From assembly GCA_019116805.1 (NCBI GenBank), contig DXAV01000016.1:1-33034 (forward strand): DNA of 33,034 bases. The letters are read 5' to 3'. This stretch comes from Candidatus Bacteroides merdavium. Lineage in GTDB: Bacteria > Bacteroidota > Bacteroidia > Bacteroidales > Bacteroidaceae. Both the position numbers and the translations under genes were made by a program. This document shows, in pieces, positions 16,317 through 24,394 of the stretch; position 1 is the stretch's first letter, and the number at the start of each line of letters is the position of its first letter. A model generated the notes under the pieces. That model was given only the letters and a program-made list of their open reading frames with translations, ran no database searches and was not told where the DNA came from.

Positions 16317-18155
16317 ATGAAAGAATTCCTCCAACTGCTGCGTCGCTTCGTGCCACCCTACAAGAAGTACTTGGCATGGGCGCTGTTCCTCAACCTGCTG
16401 TCGGCTTTCCTGAACATATTCTCCTTTACACTGATTATCCCCATCTTGCAGATCCTCTTCAAGATGGACACGAAGGTCTATGAGTTCATCCCTTGGGATA
16501 CGGCGGACATGGGCTTGAAGGATGTGGCGGTGAACAACTTCTACTACGGTGTGTCCCAGCTGATTGCCGAGCAGGGCGCTTCGCTGACCCTCCTGATACT
16601 GGGCGTGTTCCTGGCCGTGATGACGTTGTTCAAGACGCTGGCTTACTTCGGCTCGTCGGCCGTGATGATACCGCTCCGCACGGGCGTGGTGCGCGACATC
16701 CGCCGGCAGGTTTATAACAAGGTGCTGCGCCTGCCGCTGGCCTTCTTCTCGGAGGAACGGAAGGGCGACATCATCGCCCGCATGAGTGGCGACGTGACCG
16801 AGGTAGAGACGTCTGTCACCAGCTCGCTGGACATGCTCATCAAGAACCCCATCCTGATCATCGTTTACTTTGCCACGATGATTGCCGTCAGCTGGCAGCT
16901 GACGCTCTTTACGCTGCTTGTTGTCCCTGCCATGGGCTGGGTGATGGGCACCGTAGGCAAGAAGCTGAAGCGGAAGTCGCTCGAGGCGCAGAGCAAGTGG
17001 AGCGACACGATGTCTCAGCTGGAGGAGACCTTGGGCGGCTTGCGCATCATCAAGGCCTTCATCGCCGAGAAGAAGATGGAGGATCGCTTCGACAAGTGCA
17101 GCAACGAATACCGCGACGCTACTAACCGTGTGGCCACGCGCCAGGCCCTGGCCCATCCGATGAGCGAGTTCCTGGGTACATGCCTCATCGTCATTGTCCT
17201 GTGGTTCGGTGGTACGCTCATCCTGAACAACAGCTCCGCGATAGACGCCCCGTCGTTCATCTTCTACCTCGTCATTCTTTATAGCGTCATCAATCCGCTG
17301 AAGGAGTTCTCCAAGGCCGGTTATAACATTCCGAAGGGACTTGCTTCGATGGAGCGTATCGACAAGATACTGCTGGCCGAGAACCCCATCAAGGAACCCG
17401 TCCAGCCCAAACCGCTGAAGGGGTTGGAGCATCAGATAGAGTTCCGTGACATCAGCTTCAGCTACGACGGACGGCGCGAGGTGCTGAAGCACGTCAACCT
17501 GACCGTGCCCTGCGGACGGACCATCGCGCTGGTGGGGCAGTCGGGCTCGGGCAAGTCGACGCTGGTCGACCTCCTGCCGCGCTACCACGACGTACAGCAG
17601 GGCGAGATACTCATCGACGGCACCAACGTGAAGGACGTGCGCATCCGCGACTTGCGCTCGCTCATCGGCAACGTCAACCAGGAGGCCATTCTCTTCAACG
17701 ACACCTTCTTCAATAATATCGCCTTCGGGGTGGAGGGGGCCACGATGGAGCAGGTCATTGCCGCGGCCAAGATTGCCAACGCCCACGACTTCATCATGGA
17801 GACGCCCGATGGCTACAACACCAACATCGGCGACCGCGGCGGCAAGCTCTCCGGCGGCCAGCGTCAGCGCATCAGCATTGCCCGCGCCATCCTGAAGAAC
17901 CCGCCCATCCTCATCCTCGACGAAGCTACCTCGGCCCTCGATACGGAAAGCGAACGCCTGGTACAGGAGGCCCTGGAGCGCCTGATGAAGACGCGCACCA
18001 CCATCGCCATTGCCCACCGCCTCTCCACCATCCGCAACGCCGACGAAATCTGCGTCCTCTACGAAGGCGAGATTGTGGAGCGTGGCCGCCACGAGGAGCT
18101 GCTCGCCCTGAACGGATACTACAAGCGGCTGAACGACATGCAGTCGCTGAGCTGA
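16317..18155 (+). CDS. ABC exporter, fused permease and ATPase (MsbA-like)
   Basis: The product is 612 residues from ATG 16317; an in-frame GTG three codons earlier is less likely. The N-terminal half has about six hydrophobic segments of a type I exporter domain. The C-terminal half has Walker A G-Q-S-G-S-G-K-S-T, the signature L-S-G-G-Q-R-Q-R, Walker B I-L-I-L-D-E-A-T-S-A-L-D and the H-loop in A-H-R-L-S-T-I. Such half-transporters act as homodimers in the inner membrane, and MsbA flips lipid A. The close homologue in Bacteroides is annotated as an MsbA-like or multidrug exporter, but the substrate cannot be told from sequence. A DUF6078-like gene begins 20 bp after the stop and may be cotranscribed. 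Confidence 0.93.
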   Translation: MKEFLQLLRRFVPPYKKYLAWALFLNLLSAFLNIFSFTLIIPILQILFKMDTKVYEFIPWDTADMGLKDVAVNNFYYGVSQLIAEQGASLTLLILGVFLAVMTLFKTLAYFGSSAVMIPLRTGVVRDIRRQVYNKVLRLPLAFFSEERKGDIIARMSGDVTEVETSVTSSLDMLIKNPILIIVYFATMIAVSWQLTLFTLLVVPAMGWVMGTVGKKLKRKSLEAQSKWSDTMSQLEETLGGLRIIKAFIAEKKMEDRFDKCSNEYRDATNRVATRQALAHPMSEFLGTCLIVIVLWFGGTLILNNSSAIDAPSFIFYLVILYSVINPLKEFSKAGYNIPKGLASMERIDKILLAENPIKEPVQPKPLKGLEHQIEFRDISFSYDGRREVLKHVNLTVPCGRTIALVGQSGSGKSTLVDLLPRYHDVQQGEILIDGTNVKDVRIRDLRSLIGNVNQEAILFNDTFFNNIAFGVEGATMEQVIAAAKIANAHDFIMETPDGYNTNIGDRGGKLSGGQRQRISIARAILKNPPILILDEATSALDTESERLVQEALERLMKTRTTIAIAHRLSTIRNADEICVLYEGEIVERGRHEELLALNGYYKRLNDMQSLS

Positions 18156-18175
18156 CAAAACCATCTTTTTTGCCT

Positions 18176-18625
18176 ATGATAACCGATTTCGACTACAATG
18201 AACTGCCCGCCTCCTACACCCTCTGTCTGCACGAGGGCTGTCCGCGGGCTGCACAGTGCCTGCGTTGTGCGCTGGGGCTTGGTGTGCCGGTCGAGCGTAC
18301 GTTCATCCACATCCTGTCGCCTGCCGCCGCCCGTCGTCTGGCAGGAGACCAGTGTCCCCACTTCCGTCCCATCGTGAAGTATTCCTATGCGCGGGGCATC
18401 GAAAGCTTGCTGCGCCAGCTGCGTTCTTTCCCCTACGACGATGCCGTCTGGATAAAGGATAAAGTGTATAACTTTTTTGGCCGCTGGAAGTACTATGAAA
18501 TCAAGCATGGCGACCGCCTGGTGACGCCCGAAGAGCAGGCGGAGATTCGGAAATACTTCCTCAAGCGCGGCATTACTGCCGAACCGTCCTTCGACGAGCG
18601 GATTGAACAGTTTAGCTTTGTATAA
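18176..18625 (+). CDS. DUF6078-like cysteine-containing protein
   Basis: The product is 149 residues from ATG 18176; a TTG two codons upstream is not favoured. It has four cysteines in the N-terminal half, in the pattern C-L-H-E-G-C-P-R-A-A-Q-C-L-R-C, and a further D-Q-C-P-H-F, which together could bind a metal. The C-terminal half is basic and aromatic-rich (G-R-W-K-Y-Y-E-I-K-H-G). There is no signal peptide or membrane segment, so it is probably cytoplasmic. I associate it with DUF6078, a Bacteroides family without known function; that label is from memory. It follows the ABC exporter closely. A helically phased repeat array starts 30 bp beyond its stop. Confidence 0.72.
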   Translation: MITDFDYNELPASYTLCLHEGCPRAAQCLRCALGLGVPVERTFIHILSPAAARRLAGDQCPHFRPIVKYSYARGIESLLRQLRSFPYDDAVWIKDKVYNFFGRWKYYEIKHGDRLVTPEEQAEIRKYFLKRGITAEPSFDERIEQFSFV

Positions 18626-18648
18626 CGTTGATAATCAGTGTTGATTTT

Positions 18649-18809
18649 TTCAGGTGGCGCTTCTGAAAAACCTGAAAAGTTTTCAGGTGACATTCAGTCG
18701 TTACCTGAAAGCCTTTCAGGTAGGGACTGAAGGGTCTTCAGGTAGGGACTGAAAGGTCTTCAGGTACGGACCTGAAAAAGCTTCAGGTCGCACCTGAAAA
18801 GATGGAAGG
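18649..18809. repeat. Phased TTCAGGT/ACCTGAA palindrome array
   Basis: TTCAGGT occurs at 18649, 18682, 18715, 18737, 18759 and 18782, so the steps are 33, 33, 22, 22 and 23 bp, all near multiples of 11. Complementary ACCTGAA or ACTGAA words alternate with them and create 19-bp palindromes, perfect at 18670-18688 and 18703-18721 apart from the centre base. The units starting at 18721 and 18743 differ by one base in 22. The array fills about half of the gap between the DUF6078-like gene and the propeller lipoprotein gene. Confidence 0.85.
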
Positions 18810-19009
18810 GTAGGAGGGGAGGGGCGGAAGAAGATTTCGCTTGCTTAATTTGAAAGGTTTTTGTTGGAGTTTTGTTGCGATTTCTTAAAGTGTAGATGGG
18901 CGTGGACGGCTGTTTTGTGTACTAGGATATAATTTGTATGTTTTTATTTGCACTTTCCTTTGATTTTACTTATTATTGTGATGTTAATAATTCAATTTTT
19001 ATAATAACC
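18810..19009. other. AT-rich leader region before the propeller lipoprotein gene
   Basis: The gene-free stretch is 18626-19009, 384 bp. Apart from the repeat array, it holds a purine-rich patch (18805-18835), then AT-rich sequence presumably containing the promoter of the downstream gene. No full TAnnTTTG match or RNA gene was recognised in this part. Confidence 0.4.
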
Positions 19010-20236
19010 ATGAAAAAGATAGACTTCTCTTTCCTGTCGATAAGTATTGTCGTACTGGCTTGCGTGTTGTCGTCTTGTTCTGACAATCATAGCCGGATGG
19101 CGGCAGAGGCGGAGCGGCTCGAAAGAGCGGCTATTTCGGACAGCACGGCAGTGATTGACATTGCTGAATGTCGGATGAAGCATTTTCCGTTGAGCCGCTT
19201 GATAGAAGAGGTGGAATATGTTCCGCTGGAAACTTCGGACTCTTCTGTATTGTATAGTGTTGCACAATTCAAACTGACAGATAGTCTGATTTACGTGTGC
19301 GATGTGATGAAGCAATTGAAGAAATTCGACCGCAAAGGGCGTTACGTGGGCAACGCTTATACGCGGGGAGAAGGTCCGGAGGAGGTGGTGCAATTGTATG
19401 ATTTTGATGTGGACGAAGATTTTCTCTATCTCTTGGACGGCGCGCGTTCGGTTGTGCTGCGATTTACCCATCAGGGAGAGTTTGTGGACAGACGTAGTTT
19501 ACCATTCCGTGCCATCTGTATGAAACACCTGTCCGACGGGCGCTATTTGTTCCGACTGGCACCGTTCTCTCTGGCGGATGAAAAGGAAGTGTCTGCTTTG
19601 CTGATGCTTACCGATGCTGATTTCAATCCACGCGGAGAGTTTTTTGCCCAAAATCGGGATGTGGAAGGCACCACGTTACGCGAACCTTATTTTGAGAGTT
19701 CTTCAGATTCTCGCTATTTCGCTCCTCTTTACCGGCGTAGCATCTATCGGCTGGAAGGAGACTCGCTGGTGATGGATTATTATTTGAATTTTGGTACCCC
19801 TTACTATGAAACTAACCGTAGGTACAAGGGGGCGGAAGAGGCAAAGGAGAGGGGCATTTACTATACCTTCCCAAACCCGATACACACGGAACGCTATCTG
19901 TTGCAGGCCTTCATTACCTCGCGTGCTCAACAAGGGTTGCTCGTGATAGACCGTCAGACGAAACGGGCTGTCTTTGCAGAGGGTCTTGAAAATGATCGGG
20001 ATGATATGTTGGGTTTCAATATATGGTCGGGTATGCAGACATATGATGCGGCGACAGGGCGCTTGGCTGGGATTGCAGAATCCTATTATGAGTCTTCTTT
20101 CAGCGATGAGGCTGAATTGGAACGAATTAAAAGTATTTTGCCTGATTCTGTTGTATCGGTACTTCTCAAAAAAGGAAACGAAGAATTGAATCCTGTTCTG
20201 ATGTTTTATCGCTTGCGGGAGGATATTGTAAAATAG
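19010..20236 (+). CDS. 6-bladed beta-propeller lipoprotein
   Basis: The product is 408 residues from the ATG at 19010, which begins M-K-K-I-D-F and a lipoprotein signal ending V-L-S-S-C23. Upstream in-frame ATGs would add a non-signal segment and are not chosen. After the signal come the recognisable opening V-P-L-E-T-S-D-S-S, the D-x-K-x-x-x-K-F-D-R-K-G-R-Y-V blade strand and G-E-G-P-E-E, all typical of the Bacteroides 6-bladed propeller family (NHL-like, formerly DUF4934). Several such proteins sit near polysaccharide loci, but none is visible here. The family has no established biochemical role. The gene ends nine bases from the convergent RNase H gene with no obvious terminator between. 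Confidence 0.82.
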   Translation: MKKIDFSFLSISIVVLACVLSSCSDNHSRMAAEAERLERAAISDSTAVIDIAECRMKHFPLSRLIEEVEYVPLETSDSSVLYSVAQFKLTDSLIYVCDVMKQLKKFDRKGRYVGNAYTRGEGPEEVVQLYDFDVDEDFLYLLDGARSVVLRFTHQGEFVDRRSLPFRAICMKHLSDGRYLFRLAPFSLADEKEVSALLMLTDADFNPRGEFFAQNRDVEGTTLREPYFESSSDSRYFAPLYRRSIYRLEGDSLVMDYYLNFGTPYYETNRRYKGAEEAKERGIYYTFPNPIHTERYLLQAFITSRAQQGLLVIDRQTKRAVFAEGLENDRDDMLGFNIWSGMQTYDAATGRLAGIAESYYESSFSDEAELERIKSILPDSVVSVLLKKGNEELNPVLMFYRLREDIVK

Positions 20237-20245
20237 TGCCTCTGC

Positions 20246-20884
20246 CTATTTCCGCCCGAAGTCGGCCGGCACCTCTCCCCACTTCTCCGTCTCCCACTTC
20301 AGGATGGGCGTGGTGTAGGTGTTCTCGCGCAGCCACTTCTCGGCCCGTTCGATGAGTTGGAACAGGGCCTCGGTGCGCGGTTCGCGGGGGAGCTTGGTCT
20401 TGCACCGCTTTTGCTTCACCCAGAGGATGGCGTTGCGGCTGTCGCTGTAGATGGGCATGTCGAATCCTTTCTGCTTCAGCAGGGCGAGGCCGTGGACGAT
20501 GGCCAGAAACTCGCCGATGTTGTTCGTGCCATAGACGGGGCCGTAGTGGAACACCTGCTGGCGCGAGGCCACGTGCACGCCGCGGTACTCCATCTGCCCC
20601 GGGTTGCCGCTGCATGCCGCATCCACGGCCAGGCTGTTCTCTACCACTTCGGGCGGCAGCGGACCGTCTGTCCGAGAGGGTTTCTGTATCTGCCCGGTGG
20701 TTTTGGGGCTGATGTAGTCATAGGGTGACGAGGCGAAGGCCCGCTCGGCCTCCTCCCGCGTGTCGAACGACTTGAACCGCGCGCCCTCATAGCCTTTGGT
20801 CTGCAGCTGGCAGTCTGTCCAGCTGTCATAGATGCCGGGAGCGACGCCGGCCCATACGACGTAGTATTTCTGTTTCTTTTTCAT
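20246..20884 (-). CDS. rnhA: Viroplasmin-domain ribonuclease H
   Basis: The product is 212 residues from ATG 20884. The N-terminal 45 or so residues (K-Y-Y-V-V-W-A-G-V-A-P-G-I-Y) are a viroplasmin/RNase H1-N domain that binds RNA-DNA hybrids. The C-terminal domain has the catalytic acidic set D88 (A-V-D-A-A-C-S-G-N-P-G), E125 (N-N-I-G-E-F), D148 (Y-S-D-S-R-N-A) and a late Asp in A-D-F-G. It cleaves the RNA strand of hybrids. A longer reading frame upstream adds 32 residues without family similarity and was rejected. A -7 element lies only four bases before the ATG, so the message may be leaderless. It is divergent from aroK. Confidence 0.93.
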   Translation of the reverse strand: MKKKQKYYVVWAGVAPGIYDSWTDCQLQTKGYEGARFKSFDTREEAERAFASSPYDYISPKTTGQIQKPSRTDGPLPPEVVENSLAVDAACSGNPGQMEYRGVHVASRQQVFHYGPVYGTNNIGEFLAIVHGLALLKQKGFDMPIYSDSRNAILWVKQKRCKTKLPREPRTEALFQLIERAEKWLRENTYTTPILKWETEKWGEVPADFGRK

Positions 20885-20888
20885 GCGG

Positions 20889-20896
20889 CAAAGGTA
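20889..20896 (-). promoter_or_regulatory. -7 element immediately before rnhA
   Basis: The minus strand reads TACCTTTG. Only CCGC separates it from the rnhA ATG, so the expected transcription start falls at or next to the start codon. Confidence 0.6.
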
Positions 20897-20938
20897 CAAA
20901 TATTTCCCGTTTCCGGCCCTGCACGTTGTAGAATTGCT

Positions 20939-20946
20939 TACCTTTG
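20939..20946 (+). promoter_or_regulatory. -7 element for aroK
   Basis: TACCTTTG, identical to the divergent rnhA element, lies 23 nt before the aroK ATG. It supports the start at 20970 rather than the in-frame ATG at 20883. Confidence 0.6.
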
Positions 20947-20969
20947 CCCGCAAATCACAGGCTGTTATT

Positions 20970-21497
20970 ATGATACGCATCTTTTTGACCGGCTACATGG
21001 GTGCCGGAAAGACTACCCTTGGTAAGGCCTTCGCCCGGGAACTGGGGCTGACCTTCATCGACCTCGACTGGTACATCGAGGAGCGTTTCCACCGCACCGT
21101 CTCCGAGCTTTTCCGCGAGCGGGGCGAGAACGGCTTCCGCCAGCTGGAGCGCAACATGCTGCACGAGGCGGGCGAGTTCGAGGACGTCGTCATCTCCACC
21201 GGAGGCGGCACGCCCTGCTTCTTCGACAACATGGACTACATGAACCGCCAGGGGCAGACGGTGTTTCTCGACGTGCCTGTTGATGTGCTTTTCCGTCGCC
21301 TGCGTGTGGCCACCCAGCAGCGGCCCATTCTACAGGGCAAGACGGACGACGAGCTGCGCACCTTCATCGGCAGTGCGCTGGAGGGCCGCATGCCCCACTA
21401 CAGCCAGGCCCGCTACTGTTTCGACGGCAGCCGGCTGGAAGACCGTCATCAGATAGCGGAGTCGGTCGGTAGTCTGCGTCGCCTGTTGGAACTGTAA
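20970..21497 (+). CDS. aroK: Shikimate kinase
   Basis: The product is 175 residues from ATG 20970. It phosphorylates shikimate in the pathway to aromatic amino acids. The P-loop G-Y-M-G-A-G-K-T-T begins at residue 8, followed by the shikimate-binding D-L-D-W-Y-I-E, the R-E-x-G-E-x-x-F-R segment and the S-T-G-G-G-T-P motif. The length is typical. An in-frame ATG at 20883 would add 29 unrelated residues and lies upstream of the likely promoter. A small inverted repeat at 21527-21547 follows. Confidence 0.95.
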   Translation: MIRIFLTGYMGAGKTTLGKAFARELGLTFIDLDWYIEERFHRTVSELFRERGENGFRQLERNMLHEAGEFEDVVISTGGGTPCFFDNMDYMNRQGQTVFLDVPVDVLFRRLRVATQQRPILQGKTDDELRTFIGSALEGRMPHYSQARYCFDGSRLEDRHQIAESVGSLRRLLEL

Positions 21498-21526
21498 AAT
21501 CTTTGTCATTCATGTGTATTTTCGGC

Positions 21527-21547
21527 CGTAAAGGCTGGTTTTACGGG
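21527..21547 (+). terminator. Small hairpin between aroK and speA
   Basis: CCGTAAA and TTTACGG flank a 7-nt loop. It lies 30 bp after aroK and 10 bp before the speA -7 element, so it might be a weak terminator or an operator. No T run follows. Confidence 0.35.
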
Positions 21548-21556
21548 ATTTATATG

Positions 21557-21564
21557 TATTTTTG
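21557..21564 (+). promoter_or_regulatory. -7 element for speA
   Basis: TATTTTTG matches TAnnTTTG, 45 nt before the speA ATG. No -33 element is evident. Confidence 0.45.
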
Positions 21565-21609
21565 TCCACCAAATAGTTAAACCTAATTTAAACTGCTAAG
21601 TAACAGACA

Positions 21610-23502
21610 ATGAGAAAATGGCGTATTGAAGATTCGGAAGAGCTGTACAACATCACGGGTTGGGGCACTTCCTACTTTGGTATCAACGAGAAAGGGCATG
21701 TAGTGGTAACCCCCCGCAAGGACGGCGTGGAGGTCGACCTGAAGGAACTGGTCGACGAGCTCCAGCTGCGCGACGTGACGGCTCCCATGCTGGTGCGCTT
21801 TCCCGACATACTGGACAACCGCATCGAGAAGGTGTCCTGCTGCTTCCAGAAGGCAGCCGAAGAGTATGGTTACAAGGGTGAGAACTTCATCATTTATCCC
21901 ATCAAGGTGAACCAGATGCGTCCCGTCGTGGAAGAGATGATCAACCACGGCAAGAAGTTCAACCTCGGCCTGGAGGCAGGTTCGAAACCCGAACTGCATG
22001 CCGTCATTGCCGTCAATACCGACCCCGAGTCGCTCGTGGTGTGCAACGGCTACAAGGACGAGAGCTTTATCGAACTGGCTCTGCTGGCCCAGAAGATGGG
22101 TAAGCGCATCTTCCTCGTCGTCGAGAAGCTGAACGAGCTGAACCTCATCGCCAAGATGGCCAAGCAGCTCAAGGTGCGCCCCAACATCGGTATCCGCATC
22201 AAGCTGGCTTCCAGCGGCAGCGGCAAGTGGGAGGAGAGCGGCGGAGACGCCAGTAAGTTCGGCCTGACGTCCAGCGAACTGCTCGAAGCTCTCGACTTCC
22301 TCGAGAAGAAGGACATGAAGGACTGCCTGAAGCTGATTCACTTCCACATCGGGAGCCAGATTACCAAGATACGCCGCATCAAGAATGCCCTGCGCGAGGC
22401 ATCGCAGTTCTATGTGCAGCTCCACAAGATGGGCTTCAACATCGAGTTCGTTGATACGGGCGGCGGTATGGGCGTGGACTATGACGGTACCCGCTCCAGC
22501 AACAGCGAAAGCTCTGTGAACTACTCCATACAGGAATACGTGAACGATGTCGTTTCGACCTTCGTCGATGCGGCCGATAAGCACGGATTCCAGCATCCCA
22601 ACATCATCACCGAGACGGGCCGCAGCCTGACTGCCCATCACTCCGTCCTCATCTTCGAGGTGCTGGAGACGGCTTCCCTGCCGCAGATGGACGACGACTG
22701 GGAGCCGGGCGAGGATGCCCACGAGCTGGTGAAGGAGCTCTACGAGATTTGGGACAACCTGAGCCAGCGCAGTATGCTCGAGCCTTGGCACGACGCCCAG
22801 CAGATACGTGAGGAGGCACTCGACCTCTTCAGCCACGGCATCGTGGATTTGAACACCCGTGCTCAGATTGAGAAGCTCTATTGGAGCATCTGCCGCGAGA
22901 TAAATACCATCGCCAGCGGTATGAAGCACTGCCCCGAGGAATTCCGTAAGCTGAACAAGGTGCTGGCCGACAAGTACTTCTGCAACTTCTCGCTCTTCCA
23001 GTCATTACCCGACTCATGGGCCATCGATCAGATGTTCCCCATCATGCCCATCCAGCGCCTGGACGAGAAGCCCGACCGTGAGGCTACACTTCAGGACATG
23101 ACATGTGACTCCGACGGTAAGATTGCCAACTTCGTCACTTCCCGTCCCGATGCCACGACCTTGCCTTTGCATTCTCTGCGTGACAAGGAGAATTACTACG
23201 TGGCCGTCTTCCTTGTGGGAGCTTATCAGGAAATCTTGGGCGATATGCACAACCTCTTTGGCGATACGAATGCCGTGCACGTTTCTGTCAACTCCAAAGG
23301 CTATTCCATCGACCAGCTCATCGACGGTGAGACGGTGGCCGAGGTGCTTGACTATGTGCAGTACAACCCTAAAAAGCTGGTACGTAAGCTCGAGACATGG
23401 GTGACCCAGTCCGTCAAGGAAGGCCGCATCTCACTCGAGGAAGGTAAGGAGTTCCTGGCCAACTATCGTTCGGGGTTGTACGGATATACTTATTTGGAAT
23501 AA
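21610..23502 (+). CDS. speA: Biosynthetic arginine decarboxylase
   Basis: The product is 630 residues, the usual size of SpeA-type fold-III PLP decarboxylases, which convert arginine to agmatine for polyamine synthesis. The PLP lysine is K99 in Y-P-I-K-V-N-Q-M-R. The H-F-H-I-G-S-Q strand, the D-T-G-G-G-M-G-V-D-Y-D-G PLP-phosphate loop and the E-T-G-R-S-L-T-A-H-H segment are all intact. The C-terminal region has the V-G-A-Y-Q-E-I-L-G-D-M-H-N-L-F-G-D-T motif of the family. It is cytoplasmic. A long hairpin separates it from argB on the same strand. Confidence 0.96.
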   Translation: MRKWRIEDSEELYNITGWGTSYFGINEKGHVVVTPRKDGVEVDLKELVDELQLRDVTAPMLVRFPDILDNRIEKVSCCFQKAAEEYGYKGENFIIYPIKVNQMRPVVEEMINHGKKFNLGLEAGSKPELHAVIAVNTDPESLVVCNGYKDESFIELALLAQKMGKRIFLVVEKLNELNLIAKMAKQLKVRPNIGIRIKLASSGSGKWEESGGDASKFGLTSSELLEALDFLEKKDMKDCLKLIHFHIGSQITKIRRIKNALREASQFYVQLHKMGFNIEFVDTGGGMGVDYDGTRSSNSESSVNYSIQEYVNDVVSTFVDAADKHGFQHPNIITETGRSLTAHHSVLIFEVLETASLPQMDDDWEPGEDAHELVKELYEIWDNLSQRSMLEPWHDAQQIREEALDLFSHGIVDLNTRAQIEKLYWSICREINTIASGMKHCPEEFRKLNKVLADKYFCNFSLFQSLPDSWAIDQMFPIMPIQRLDEKPDREATLQDMTCDSDGKIANFVTSRPDATTLPLHSLRDKENYYVAVFLVGAYQEILGDMHNLFGDTNAVHVSVNSKGYSIDQLIDGETVAEVLDYVQYNPKKLVRKLETWVTQSVKEGRISLEEGKEFLANYRSGLYGYTYLE

Positions 23503-23512
23503 CAAACTTTCC

Positions 23513-23576
23513 CCACGGAGGACACAGAGTGGCACAGAGAAAAAAGAAACTCTGTGTCATTTTGTGTCCTCTGTGG
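23513..23576 (+). repeat. 27-bp-stem hairpin with G-U-biased pairing
   Basis: The arms at 23513-23539 and 23550-23576 pair at all 27 positions on plus-strand RNA: 23 Watson-Crick pairs and four G-U pairs, with the A-rich loop AAAAAAGAAA. On the minus strand the four would be A-C mismatches. Each arm contains internal CACAGAG or TGTGTC duplicates 10 bp apart. It lies between speA and argB. It could be a terminator or message-stabilising element, or a copy of a genome-wide palindromic repeat. Confidence 0.8.
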
Positions 23577-23596
23577 TAAATAACATATATAAGATA

Positions 23597-24370
23597 ATGA
23601 AAGAGAAACTCACACTCATCAAAGTAGGCGGCAAGATTGTAGAGGAGGAAGCGACCCTCCATCAATTGTTGGACGACTTTGCCGCCATCGAAGGCCGCAA
23701 GGTGTTGGTACATGGTGGAGGCCGTTCGGCTACGAAGTTGGCCGAACGGCTGGGCATCGAGAGCCACATGGTAGACGGCCGCCGCATCACCGACGCTGAG
23801 ACGCTGAAGGTCGTGACGATGGTCTATGGCGGCCTGGTGAACAAGAACATTGTGGCAGGTTTGCAGGCCCGTGGTGTCAATGCTTTGGGACTGACGGGAG
23901 CCGACATGGATGTCATCCGTTCTGTAAAGCGCCCTGTGAAAGACATCGACTACGGTTTTGTGGGCGACGTGAAGCAAGTCAATGCCATGTTGCTGGGCGA
24001 CCTGATCGCCAAAGGGGTGGTGCCCGTCATGGCTCCTCTGACTCACGATGGCGAAGGGCACATGCTCAACACCAATGCCGATACCATTGCGGGCGAAACG
24101 GCCAAGGCTTTGGCAGCCCTGTTTGATGTTACACTGGTCTATTGCTTCGAAAAGAAAGGAGTGCTGCGCGACGAGAACGACGACGATAGCGTTATCCCCA
24201 CTATCAATCCGGCCGAATTCAAGCAACTGGTGGCTGAGGGCGTGATACAGGGTGGCATGATTCCTAAGCTGGAGAATTCTTTCGAGGCTTTGGAAGCCGG
24301 TGTATCCGAGGTCGTAATTACCTTGGCATCAGCCATTAACGGACAGGGAGGTACCCGTATCCGAAAATAA
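23597..24370 (+). CDS. argB: Acetylglutamate kinase family (ArgB)
   Basis: The product is 257 residues from ATG 23597. It phosphorylates the gamma-carboxyl of an N-acylated glutamate, the second step of arginine synthesis. Amino acid kinase motifs are clear: L-I-K-V-G-G-K-I at the start, V-H-G-G-G-R near residue 38, and the N-T-N-A-D-T-I-A-G-E-T-A-K-A-L ATP-side segment. Bacteroides fragilis is reported to use succinylated rather than acetylated intermediates in this pathway, so the substrate may be N-succinylglutamate here. An in-frame ATG at 23564 falls inside the hairpin and was not chosen. It follows speA on the same strand after the long hairpin. Confidence 0.93.
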   Translation: MKEKLTLIKVGGKIVEEEATLHQLLDDFAAIEGRKVLVHGGGRSATKLAERLGIESHMVDGRRITDAETLKVVTMVYGGLVNKNIVAGLQARGVNALGLTGADMDVIRSVKRPVKDIDYGFVGDVKQVNAMLLGDLIAKGVVPVMAPLTHDGEGHMLNTNADTIAGETAKALAALFDVTLVYCFEKKGVLRDENDDDSVIPTINPAEFKQLVAEGVIQGGMIPKLENSFEALEAGVSEVVITLASAINGQGGTRIRK

Positions 24371-24394
24371 TTTGAAAAAAAGTGGCTGTCTGCT

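Noticed and set aside
16290..18164. Very long minus-strand open frame opposite the ABC exporter
   Set aside because: The exporter has all ABC motifs. The antisense frame is open because of GC-biased codon positions, and its translation is a low-complexity acidic and His-rich sequence.
21583..22929. Minus-strand open frame opposite speA
   Set aside because: It is Leu, Val and His-rich without domain signs, while speA on the plus strand is unambiguous.
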